Shown here: one piece after another, positions 47,160 through 57,341 of the stretch
Layout: every line of letters starts with the position of its first letter
How positions within the stretch are numbered: position 1 is the stretch's first letter
NCBI GenBank assembly: GCA_963920635.1
Contig: OY987302.1
Span: 39,621,500-39,685,499 of the forward strand
DNA: 64,000 nt
DNA from: Pseudeuparius sepicola
Lineage: Eukaryota > Arthropoda > Insecta > Coleoptera > Anthribidae
Direction of reading: 5' to 3'
Translations under genes and position numbers: made by a program
The notes under the pieces: generated by a model
Database searches by the model: none
What the model saw: only the letters and a program-made list of their open reading frames with translations
What the model was told of the DNA's origin: nothing

Positions 47160-47300
47160 TTACCTTAGCAGACCAACACAACGAGAAAATCAAGACTGCT
47201 TTGGAACATGAAGAAAACTGTTGTCCATTTTCCTTTTATATTGACATTGTTGTAAGGTGTCATTTTATTTCCAAAATGAGAAAGGTTATTTATTCTCAGA
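47160..47300 (+). pseudogene. Possible Penelope-like reverse transcriptase relic
   Basis: The frame reads LADQHNEKIKTALEHEENCC, then PFSFYIDIVV. This recalls the H-x-x-IKFT-x-E-x-E-x-x-x-x-LPFLD-x-x-V stretch of Penelope-like reverse transcriptases. It is short and decayed, so the assignment is tentative. Confidence 0.3.
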
Positions 47301-48838
47301 GTAAGACCTTTATAAAATTTCTGCTTTCTACCAACACCTTACTTACCAAAACCACCAGATTTGAGGGATATTATGTTTTGGTTTAAGCAGGGATTTATTA
47401 ATTCGCTAGGGCTGAAGCTGGCAACTATAGCAACACTTCTTGCGCTTCTTGCCTTTTCGCCTGCATGGGTACCCTAAAGACAAATTTTTAAAAACTGAAT
47501 GTTTTCTCAGAAATCCAGTACGCGAAATTTCTTATACTTTATTCCTGCCAATTTTTTATTAGCTCAATAGTCTTATGTGACTGCTCCCATCATGAATCTA
47601 TTGTTAAGGGTAACTAATGTCCAATTAAAAGTTTTAATTGTAAAGTAACCGCATGGAAACCTTTAAGCGTACGGTTTTTTAAATTTAATTAAGCGACGCT
47701 TCAAAGCGTAAATATTGCCACAACTAATGCGTCCTGCGAAACTGTAGCGTTTTTCATATTAAAAAATGTATGAAGATATTCTTTAATTTAATTAAACATT
47801 TCCTCCATTTATGTAAACGGTGATTATTTCGCACGAATGTGAGTAAAATCATGATCGTTTTCTAACTCTTTCAACTTCTACAAGCTTTTAATTGACAATA
47901 AATTTGTGGGCTGGACTGGAATAACTTTGGAGGGAAGCTTAAACCGAAAAATTTCAAATAAAACCAACTGCAGAATACTTCCTCCAAATATTTGTACATA
48001 ATTAGAATAGGTACCTCCCTCATAAGTACAAATAATGTCTATAAATAATTGCAGGTATTTTGTTAATATTGAACATTATTTTATTCTGTTCTCCTAATGT
48101 AATTCTTTGCTTAGTTTACTCATATCAATCTATTTATGTAATAGTCAAAATACGAACAAAAGAGTTTTTCTGTGAATAAAGAATACTACTAAAGATAACT
48201 TGCACTGACATTTTGTAGGTGGAATTAAAAATAAACACTTCAGAAAAGGTAGGTACCCAGTTATACGAGCGTACCTACAGGTGAACAAAATCAACAAAAT
48301 ATTTACCTTGTCACGAAAATCTACTTGTATTGGAAAAACCCTATTCGAATGTAGTTATATAATACATTATACAAAGGAACATGGTTTGCTTACATTTTGT
48401 ATATTGCCATAGGTATGTATACTCCCCCCGAAACCATTTTCGAATTTGATAATTATTCACTGTAGCTTGTAAATGTAAATTGTGCGATAGACATTTCAGA
48501 TAGTAATAAAAAGAATTTTTTTTACAAAACTTTTAACACCTTTTATTTCGGAAATGAAGCGATTCTGAACATATTTATAATATAAACATATATTATGTTT
48601 ATAGGAACTTTTTCTTATTTTGACCCGAGGAATACCTCCTTAAATTTGTGTCTCATGTTTGTAAACACCCTGTATAATGTGGAAAACCGTAGATTTAATT
48701 TTTTTTCTATAATGCGAAATGGTGTTTTCTAAAGACATATAGACCGGCGAGATTGAAAAAGAATAAAAATAACGTTTTATGTGTCCAAAGACTACAAGGC
48801 GACAAAACGTAATTAGCTATTATAGAAGTTATCTATGT
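47301..48838. other. Non-coding, nothing recognised
   Basis: AT-rich. A small AT palindrome (ATAAACATATATTATGTTTA) is at about 48582, and an ACACCCTGTATAATG end motif near 48667. No gene was found. Confidence 0.4.
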
Positions 48839-49188
48839 ACAGGGTGGGCCAAAATGGACACTTTTAAAGGGAAACTCCTGTTTTTAACGGAGATAGACGA
48901 AAACTGATATTGGTGTCTGAGGCTCATTTTTTATGATAAACTTAATGGCGAAAACCGCAAATCGATATCTGTCAACGCCACCTCTTAAACCATTGACAGA
49001 AACGCAAAATTTTCAACACGAAAAGAAGTTACGGCCACTTTTCGAACGCACATTTTCGAAAAACGCCCTGTAACTCAAGAACGGTGACATATATCGATTT
49101 GCGGTTTTTCCTACTAAGTTTATCATAAAAAACGAGCCTCAGACACCGATATCAGTTTTCATCTATCTCCGTCAAAAGAACACCCTGT
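48839..49188. mobile_element. Foldback MITE, ACAGGGTG-ended
   Basis: The ends are ACAGGGTGGGCC and AACACCCTGT. The arms pair over about 130 bp, including ACGGAGATAGACGAAAACTG and ATGATAAACTTA with their complements near 49110-49175. Length is about 350 bp and it is non-coding. Confidence 0.75.
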
Positions 49189-50987
49189 ACGCGAAGTGTA
49201 CTACCCCTACCACTCCTAAACTAAATCTTTTTAATGTTTTGTGACAGATAAAAAGTTTAAATAAAAGTTGTAGGACATTTTATGGATTTTCTGGAATAGT
49301 AAGAAATTTTATACATGAGGTTTCGCAAATGCGTGGCAAACCAAACTTAGATTTTTAAAATAGAGCACCCCGTATATTTTAGCATTTTTGAAATCTGCTC
49401 GTCAAGACAATCAAAATGACATAAAACTTTCTAAAACCAATGTTTTCAGCGCAAAAGTGACCTTAATTTGTCCCATACCATATATAATTTTTTGTACTTT
49501 TTGTTCACTTATAGTAACACTGGGGCATCGAGTCTGAGACACCCTATACTTCATTTGCACGAACTAATTCTAATATTATGGTATCATATTAAGGTCTCAA
49601 TTGAATTTTTTTATATCCTTAAAGTCATTTTGGTGGAGTTCCACAATAATTGTATTCTGCAATGCCAAACACCGTAAATGTGCCAACTGACCTTCAAAGC
49701 TCTTCATCCACTCGGACGGGTAGGTAAACAACGTTCCAAGAAAATGGTAAGTAGACTTCCAACACGTACTTAAGGTGAAGTGTCGTGCATTTTCCCAACA
49801 AATGCGCACCTTTATTGAGCGGATTCCTAAAAAGCTTAGACGGCACTAACACCATTCATCATTCGACGCAATTGTGCCTTGAAGGGAAATATCACTTAAA
49901 CGGATCTTCTTAATACCCTGCATTTATTCCCAGGCACGATCTCGTACTTTTGCCTGTATACCAGAATATTACATTCATGTCATCGCAACCACCCAGTTTA
50001 TTGGCCTGAGGGTGCGTAGTGCCGCCGGCAACCAATAGTTGTACCTGGCCGATCTGAGAATCCGCCGCATTCCATCTTTCCCAAGGAATTTCTTATTTGA
50101 AAAGTTATTTTTGCCAAGCAGGGTGAGAGAGACGGGCGGTTCGCTTTCTCAGATTTTTCCTGTAAATTGTAATGGAAAAGGTGCGCCAAACGAGCCCTTA
50201 TTTAACTATTAGGTATTGCTCTTCTGTCTACACAACTGCCAGTATTTATGTTTAGAATTATGTTCGAATCAGTACATTATAGGTGAAATTTTGTTCTTTA
50301 CGAACGCAAAATTGGGGAAAATCTATCGGAAAATATAACTACCTCTTCGACATAGAGTTAAAAAAATATAATATTATGTGGTAGGTACTCCTTAAATGAT
50401 CTTTTGGTTGTCCGACGGTGGTGGTGGTGGTGGTGTCGAATTAAATGTTATTAAAGGTATATTCTTAAAAACTTTAATAGAATTTGTTACATTTTTTACC
50501 TTGAAAAGTGAGGCCGTAGTGATATCAGGTTAATATTCTTATTTTCTCTTCTACATAGCTTAAGCTACGTAGACCACCAGCTGAGAAAACTTTTTCACTC
50601 TTTAACACCACTGTTGTTGTCAAACGCTAGGGCAAAATACACACTTTAATATTCTTTGGTTCATACCAAAACCTGCTAGCCAAGAACCTTTAGTTTTTGA
50701 ATCGCAGTACCTATATAGAAACATCTTTGTCAAATGATTTTTTTTTCAAATTCGATTTAGAAATGCCACTTTCCGACACTTTCTGCAACAAATGTCAAGT
50801 TTTGCTCTAATTTGAAGCAAAAACTGTTCAAACAAAGTTATAAAATTTGGTATATGGTATACCCTCTTCCGGTTTATTCACAATTATTAAGGGATAAAAC
50901 CGGGTTGTGTTTCTTCGAAAATTGTCAAGGGTTTTTTGCAGGGTTTATTCCCTTTAGGTTTTTCCCTGAGTGGGTTTTTCCTGGGTT
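49189..50987. other. Non-coding; (GGT)n microsatellite at 50416-50437
   Basis: Diverged ACACCCTATAC and CACCCCGTATATTTTA motifs lie near 49536 and 49371. ORFs at 49597-49809 and 49998-50189 (minus) show no domain. No gene is recognised. Confidence 0.4.
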
Positions 50988-51250
50988 TGATACCCATATT
51001 AAGGGAGTTGACAGAAAATACACCATCCGCCATCTTGGAGCGGCGGCCATATTGAATTTAGTGTGATGTCACTAACTTTATTTTTTCTACTCTTCAAGCC
51101 CTTTCATTTGATACCCATATTAAGGGGGTTGACAAAAATACATCATCCGCCGTTTTGATCTTTGAGCGGTGGCCATTTTGAAAGTATTACAATATTGAGT
51201 ATTGCATATTGCATTGTCACCGGAACTAAAGGCGTATGCAAAATTTCAGC
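50988..51250. repeat. Two-unit tandem repeat
   Basis: TTTGATACCCATATTAAGGG starts at about 50987 and 51108, each followed by TTGACA, ATCCGCC and GGCCAT. The tail (AAATTTCAGCTCAATCGGAT) is a string common in insect dispersed repeats. Confidence 0.65.
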
Positions 51251-51526
51251 TCAATCGGATGTCAGGAAGTGGTTCTAGGTTCTAATTCAACTTGCAAGAT
51301 TCGACCCACACTAGCAGGTGAAGTTAAATAAAAGCCTGTAAAAAAGGGGAGTGTCCCTTCCAGGCTTTCGTAGAAAACAATATTATCGATGTTGTCAAGA
51401 TATTCCGAAAGTATATATCGCATTACGAAAAGTTGAGACCCCTCATTCAATTTTTTTTTCAATACATTAACAGAGAATGTGTAAGCGTCCAGTAGAGAAA
51501 ATAGCAGCTTTCTTAAAATTAGAAAA

Positions 51527-51775
51527 TGCGACATCTTATACAGGACATTGTTTCCGACGTACCTACATCTGCGTCTTTATTAGCTGATTCCGGAGCGACA
51601 ATAGATGTAGCTAAAGGGTAAGTTGAATCTTCCATTAAAAATAAACAAAATATATTAGATAAAATATTTGGTAAAGTCACCGATTTATCTTCTATGGATA
51701 TGAGGCTGTCGTCTTCATTATTGCCTCCTGTTTCTGCAGTTCAATATAAAAATGACGAAATAATATTCAATTGAG
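51527..51775 (+). pseudogene. Unassigned decayed coding relic
   Basis: One frame stays open from an ATG at 51527 to TGA at 51773 apart from a single TAA near 51619. It reads IVSDVPTSASLLADSGATID before the stop, then SSIKNKQNILDKIFGKVTDL and SSMDMRLSSSLLPPVSAV. Composition is protein-like, unlike flanking DNA. I do not recognise the family. A transposable element protein is likely because everything around is repetitive. Confidence 0.35.
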
Positions 51776-51959
51776 TATAAGGGTCATTCTCCAGAAATGT
51801 TCATACTTCGAGGACACAATTGGACAAATACAAATGTTACATGATAACCTTTATTTTTTTTATTATTTTTATTAGAATGTCAAAATTAAACGAAAAATAA
51901 CATTTTCCCACCTCCCAGATATGTAATGTCATAAAAAACATGTTTTTTTATTTCTGAAT

Positions 51960-52935
51960 ACCACGGAGTTGACAGCTGTATCACGGAGCTGATAAAATTA
52001 GCATTTTACCTAAAATAACTATGTGTAACTTCCAAAAAAACATAAATAAATGTTCCTACAAAAATAAGTACACCCTGTGTACTTCGACTACACTAACAAA
52101 AAATAGTTTGCATGCTTCTTATAGGCTTTTCATTTTTTAATACCATGGAGCTGAGAAGATATCGCAGAGCTGATATTAAAAAAAAACAGAATTTGATTTT
52201 ACCGTGCTGAACTGGAAATGCATTTTTTTAGTGTCAGTTTTTTTAAGCTTCACACACAGAAAAATAATCACTGTGATTTTCACTTAGGTCTAACATGTTG
52301 AGCCAAATATATCAACTCCGTGATCAATTCTCAGCTCCGTGGCAATGAACAGTAACGGGAACTGAGAACCACGGAGTTGAGAATTTTTATATTTCCCGCA
52401 ATTTTTAGCCACCGTTTTTAAACCATATTTCTTGTAACTTGGAGCACAGAATTGGGCTTTGTTTTACTACTAAATAATACTAACGATGTTAGTGAATAAT
52501 AACTGTCATTATAATTAATTAGGGAGGTCACGGATTTGATAAGACATGGTTGTTGATGATGGCTTTTGCAAAAACATACCTTTTTACCAAAAAACTGTCA
52601 CAACTGCACAAGAGCACTGCACTCTATATTCATCACCTGATGCACTAAAAGCAAGCTGCTGTATGTAGCGAAGCTGGGACCATCTATGAGCCAGTTTACC
52701 TAAGTTTATATAATTGACCACGGAGCTGAGGGATCCTATCGAGGACAAACTTTGCATTACACAAAATGTGGACAAAATATAATAAATAATATATTTAAAA
52801 TACATTGTAACTAAGTTGTACCCATCTCAGCATAAGTAATGGATAATGATGATCTTATTAGCAAAAAATCACATACAACGACAAATAAATCATATTAAAA
52901 TGTAAGTAGGGACAGGCAAGGAGCTGAGATTTCGG
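51960..52935. repeat. Region with recurrent CCACGGAGYTGA motif
   Basis: The 12-mer CCACGGAGTTGA or CCACGGAGCTGA and close variants occur about nine times in under 1 kb, on both strands: 51961, 51981, 52143, 52162, 52312 and 52331 (inverted), 52369, 52718 and 52918. Spacing is irregular, so it is not a simple tandem array. No gene is present. Confidence 0.7.
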
Positions 52936-53034
52936 TGTCAGTGTTCAGAATTTTTCATTGGAAAAAATTACACATAACTGAATTTCATTAAGCATGTGTT
53001 AATATTGGTAATTGGAAAATGACCCATAAACAAT

Positions 53035-55057
53035 GTAGAAATAAGTGAGCCCAGGGAGGTTGCTGCGACTTTTCTAGAACATTTTAGTACTGCCACAGAG
53101 AGTAAGATAACCGCCCATTTTGGACAAAACCTGTCATTACCTTGTACCAGATCCTCTATGGTCGCTCAAACAATGCACATGCCATTTATTGAGCCGGATA
53201 TAATAAAAAAGGAAATATTCAAATTAAAAAATTAAAAATCACCAGGCCTTGATGAGATATGTGCCAAACTGCTTAAATCGGTTGCTGACTATGTGTGTGA
53301 ACCCTTATCGCTTATCTTGAATAGATCGACAGAGAGCGGAATCTTTCCAGACGCCTGCACATAAGAAAGATTCACGAAATAATGTTACTAACTACAGACA
53401 AATCTCACTCTTAAATATCATATCGAAGGTATTTGAGAAAATAGTTGCAAGTATCATCATAGATTACTTAGATTAGTACATTTTAATTACTCAAAGCCAG
53501 TATGGGTTTAGGAGAAGGAGGTCTATAGAGGATGCCTCTTATGATCTATGGAACTTTGTCCATGAAGAGATAGATCGAAAGAACTATCTACTGGCTATTT
53601 TTCTTGACTTCTCCTGTGATTTCGACACAGTAAATCCTGACTTCCTCATGGATAAACTATATAATATTGGCATACGGGGACACGTATTAGACTGGCTAAT
53701 ATCATATATGAGAGTCCACTTTTGTTCACACTGTAGGTGAATGACCTTCCCTCATATGTATCAAACGCTAAAGTAACTTTGTTTGCCGATGGCACTATTG
53801 TGACTTTGTCTGCACAGTCGCCTGAGGCTCTGGCAGTGCTACTAGAAAAAACTGGATAGAATAGAATCTTGGTGTCAGAGAAATCAATTGGTGCTGAACG
53901 CAGGTAAAACGGTTTATATTAATTTTCATGTTCAGAGACGACTGATTGCAGATGGGAATCAAGTAGCAGTACAACTAACAGAAAATTCTAAGTTCCTAGG
54001 TATTAGAATTAATGATAAGTTAGATTGGGCTGAGCATGTGAAGTATGTTTGCTCCAAATTAAACTGCGCTTACTTTGCCCTATTAAAAATGAAAGCATTA
54101 ATAGGAACCAGGGAGATAATGAATCTGTATTATGCCTTAGGATACAGCTAAACAGGGTGAGTCTGAAATAAAAAAAGCATCCTTTTTTTGGGTAATAGAG
54201 ATGGTCATTCTGAACCACTTTTCTTAATAATTGTTTTCGTAGCGCCGAGACTTCTATAATTCATCCCCTCAAAATCCCCCCTCTATGAAAACACGGCACT
54301 GGCGCCCTGCCAACAACCGAGTAGAAAATGGTAAATTATCAACTAGTACAGTATTTTAGAGACCGAGTTTACGCTATTCGTCAGTGCCGTGTCTTCATAG
54401 AGGGGGCATTTTATGTGGGTAAATTAGAGAAAAATTTCGGCGATAGGAAAAAAATTATTAAGAAAAGTTGTTCAGAATGACCATCTCTCTTACCCAAAAA
54501 AAGGATGCCAGTTATTTCAGACTCACCCTGTATAGCTAATAATATAGTTTTGTACGGATTCAGTGCACATTCACCCAGAGTTTTCATCTGTCAAAAAAGG
54601 CTTGTTCAATTGAGTTTAACATCCCGTCCAGAGAATCGTGTAAAAGGGCTTTTAAGGAGAAACGGATCTTAACTGTTCCGTCCATTTTTATTTTAAAATG
54701 CTTACTGTATGTACATAAAAACAGGGGTAGGTTTAGACAGCTGAAACAAAACCACGGTTATGACGCGCGCAATTCGGCACAAAAGTGCTTTCTATACAAA
54801 ATCACCAAATTATTCTTTCATTAAAATTTATAATGGGTTACCACTGTCATTCAGGTTAATACAAAGTTTTGCTGTGTTTAAGCGAACAGTGTCTAATATG
54901 TTACTAGATAATGTATATAATAGTGTAAATGACTTCTTGGGTATCTAATTGTGTACTGGGAAATTGTTTTTTTCTATATGTGTATTGTTTTAATTTGACG
55001 TGCATTATGTATAAACTTATACCAACGGTATTTAATAAAATCTATCTATCTATCTAT
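53035..55057 (+). pseudogene. Jockey/CR1-like non-LTR reverse transcriptase relic
   Basis: In order, over several broken frames: a pre-RT region (EVAATFLEHFS), KSPGLDEICAKLL (about 53240), NYRQISLLNIISKVFEKI (53393), SQYGFRRRRSIEDA (53493), AIFLDFSCDFDTV (53596, catalytic Asp region), HVLDWLISYM, then a deletion joining to SPLLFTL and VNDLPS (53742), and LFADGTIVTLSA (53778). The last is the usual FADD box with the second Asp changed to Gly. NSKFLGIRINDKLDWAEHV follows. The frame resumes after the insertion at 54152-54531, giving a 3' region ending near 54945. The element closes with a (TCTA)n tail at about 55040-55057. It has many stops and is dead. It is 5'-truncated, with no endonuclease seen. 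Confidence 0.75.
54152..54531. mobile_element. Foldback MITE inserted in the reverse transcriptase relic
   Basis: A 380-bp element with ends ACAGGGTGAGTCTGAAATAA and its near complement. The arms pair over most of the length (for example GAGATGGTCATTCTGAACCA; CACGGCACTG near 54291 and CAGTGCCGTG near 54383). It is flanked by ACAGCTAA (54144-54151) and ATAGCTAA (54532-54539), an 8-bp target duplication with one mismatch. An 8-bp duplication and CAGGGTG ends fit the hAT superfamily. Reading across the empty site restores the downstream peptide context. Confidence 0.8.
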
Positions 55058-55059
55058 TT

Positions 55060-55262
55060 ATGGAGAAGCTGAAAAAAAAATGCTAGAAGAGCCGTTAGAA
55101 TTTATAGGGAGAAATATCCTGAACGTCACGTTCTTGATCACAAAATGTTTATTCGATTAGAAAAAAACTTAAACCAAAATGCATTTTCTACCCGCAAAGG
55201 CAAATCAATAATTAGAAGAATAGTTCGCAACAATGTCGCAACAGTCCAAGTAAAGACTTTAC
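55060..55262 (+). pseudogene. DUF4817-like N-terminus of a mariner-type transposon protein
   Basis: The frame reads NARRAVRIYREKYPERHVLD, then HKMFIRLEKNLNQNAFSTRK. This matches the insect helix-turn-helix module (A-x-R-x-YRE-x-FP-x-R-x-x-P-x-H-x-x-F-x-x-L) that precedes Tc1/mariner-like transposases. An A-run at 55071-55080 shifts the frame just before it. It ends abruptly at about 55262 next to a Penelope-like relic; GTAAAGACTTTACC occurs twice at the junction. Confidence 0.55.
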
Positions 55263-55289
55263 CCCTAGGTTGGTAAAGTAAAGACTTTA

Positions 55290-55525
55290 CCAACATAAAT
55301 ATGATTGTCGAATCATTAATATTGACAAACCTGAAAAAACGACACTTAGTAAACATCATTTTGAGACTGGACATAATTTTGATTTTAACAACCCTCTTAT
55401 TTATGACAGAGAAACGAGTTTATTTAAACGTAAGATGTTGGAAATTTTACATATTAATAAGAACAAAGACAAGACAGTTAATTTTAAAACAGATATCAAT
55501 AATTAAGCGTTATCTATAATAATTT
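55290..55525 (+). pseudogene. Penelope-like element GIY-YIG/C-terminal relic
   Basis: The frame reads PEKTTLSKHHFETGHNFDFN, then NPLIYDRETSLFKRKMLEIL and FKTDINNLSVIYNNLI. This is the C-terminal pattern of Penelope-like proteins (LA-x-HH-x-x-TGH-x-FDF, KR-x-x-LE-x-x-HI, TDINNLS-x-IY), downstream of the GIY-YIG motif itself, which is missing. It is related to the relic at 29430-29705. Confidence 0.65.
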
Positions 55526-55832
55526 AATTACAAATAGCCAGTGACATCCTGTATTAGTTTAACAAATTGATCTGTCTGTATACCAGTAGTTTTTTTTACA
55601 TGCGTTTTTATTGGTGGAATAAAAAAGTCTATATAAAATTAACCGAGAGGTGTTTATCTTCACACTTGTCTGGTATTTTAAGCTGTATTGTCGTTCTGCG
55701 TTTTGTTCTTATAATGCTTTTGACTGTGATGTTACTATTACATCGATAATTAGAAACAAGGTGAGTGATAATTTGTGTGTGCCTGCTTGTTTTTGGATTT
55801 TTAGTTCTTGTGTCATTTTAATATCATTGTAG

Positions 55833-55868
55833 CCCTGAAGAGGCTTTTAATAAAAGGCGAAACGTTGG
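55833..55868 (+). repeat. Penelope-like terminal motif
   Basis: CCCTGAAGAGGCTTTTAATA, then AAAGGCGAAACGTTGG, has the CTGAAGA, stem, CGAAACG layout typical of the 3' repeats of Penelope-like elements. It differs from the hammerhead core by one base (CTGAAGA instead of CTGATGA). It lies downstream of the C-terminal relic, as expected. Confidence 0.45.
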
Positions 55869-56639
55869 CAAGCTTCTATCTGCTTGTTTTTTGTCCTAAT
55901 CCGACTATTCCTGTTTGTGAAAAAAATAACATTTAGAAAAAGGATATACGTAGGTGTTACAAATGCTCGACATAGCCTCCATCTTGCTCAATGCATTTAT
56001 TGCTATTTACTACTAACTTTCTGTTTATTGAGTCAAGGAAAAAATTGCCGTGTTCGGTATTTAATATGTGGATTTCTTCCAGAATTGTACCTTTCAGTGT
56101 TTCTACATTTGCTGTTCTGTGATAACAAATTTTGTTTTTAAAATAACCCCAAAAAAATTATATAAAAATATATCCCTTTTCTAAATGTTATTGTCGTTTT
56201 AAATAAAAATTAAATTTCAAAAAATAAATCTGACGAAGTTTATTAACTATGTTACTATTTAAAATTTCTCATTTCTCTCAATTTCCCTTCTTCATTTTTT
56301 TCTGAAATCTTAAAATATCCCATTTTGTTTTCCAAAGCGTGAATATACTTGTAAACTGTCAATAATTATTTGACCCAAGGAGTAATCCCTCACAAAAAAG
56401 GCTCAGTTCTGAACGAACGGTTGGAGTGAGCATATAACATATAACCTTCGTTGGAATCAGAAAAATGCGTAGAATTCAATAATCCAAAAATATACAAGGT
56501 GTTCCAATTAAAAAACATAAGTTATGTCTACCACGGCTTTCTAGAATACGCTGTATAAGGTCCAATAGCGTCACCAAAAAACTTTGCATTTTCGGCCTAT
56601 CCTTTACAAAATGCCCACTTTTAATCAAATTGTGGCTCA
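55869..56639. other. Non-coding left flank of the LTR element
   Basis: AT-rich, no gene. ATACAAGGTGTTCCAATTAA at 56495 is a variant of the ACAGGGTGTTCC repeat seen at 15971 and 16145, suggesting host repeat up to at least this point. Confidence 0.4.
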
Positions 56640-56947
56640 GTCTTGCAAAAATGTCCTTGAATTGAAAGGATGTCTTCTCTCTGGATACCGCTCGTAGTAT
56701 AAATTGGTCGTTGCATCTGCATTTTCCCCGGATTATATAAAACAGACTAAGTTATCTAGGCAGAAATTCATGCATCATCAAGAAAACTGTAGAAGCTCCA
56801 GAACCGTCTCGTCTCCTGCAAACTCAGCAATCCGAAATCTTATATATTTATTGTATCACAAAGCGCGTTCAGATTAAGACCGATCTTTGTCAAAAGCTTT
56901 TCGAATAAAGTTTTTTAAAAGCCTACTGCTGTGGCCAATCATTTAAT
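56640..56947 (+). repeat. 5' LTR (left edge uncertain)
   Basis: The right edge is set by the primer site starting at 56948. A TATA box (TATATAAAA, 56734-56742) and a polyadenylation signal (AATAAA, 56904-56909) are spaced as expected for U3, R and U5. The left edge lies somewhere between about 56500 and 56640; AGTTATG at 56520 and AGTCTTGC at 56639 are possible starts. The 3' LTR needed to decide is outside the window. Confidence 0.55.
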
Positions 56948-56964
56948 TGGCGCAGTCGGTAGGA
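56948..56964 (+). other. Primer-binding site, tRNA-Ser type
   Basis: TGGCGCAGTCGGTAGGA is complementary to a tRNA 3' end closing in CCA and is of the tRNA-Ser type known from the 17.6/297 group of insect Ty3/gypsy elements. Confidence 0.7.
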
Positions 56965-57168
56965 CGTATCGCGGAAAATCGCAGAAGTTTGCGATTCGGG
57001 CAAGCCTTGCAGTCGCCGAAACTCGCGTTTTTCCTTCGGGTTCCGATTAAGCGGTTCGTCCTGCAACATCGTCTCCACCGTTAGACGACTCGGGCCAAGC
57101 AGCAACTGGGCTTCAACCAGGAGGGCAAGGACTGAGGTTCCGAAGAAGAAAAGGGCTAGCTACCAACG

Positions 57169-57296
57169 GTAAGAGCCATTTCCCTTCGTTGAACTATCCT
57201 ATACTCTCTGCTGGGGCAAAGACTTAATCTCACTAGGTTAAGAATTCAAATTCGAAAAACGATTTTTCACATTTTCAAATTTTGATTTTCTTTTAG
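57169..57296 (+). other. Candidate leader intron
   Basis: The donor CCAACG|GTAAGAG at 57169 and the acceptor TTTTCTTTTAG ending at 57296 bound a 128-base segment between primer site and gag. The same donor could serve the env message. Not proven by sequence alone. Confidence 0.35.
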
Positions 57297-57341
57297 GAAA
57301 ACTTAATTTTAAGTAATTTTAGTAGCAAAAATTTAATTTTT

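Noticed and set aside
56948..56964. tRNA-like sequence at the LTR edge
   Set aside because: It is only complementary to a tRNA 3' end and borders an LTR, so it is a primer-binding site rather than a tRNA gene.
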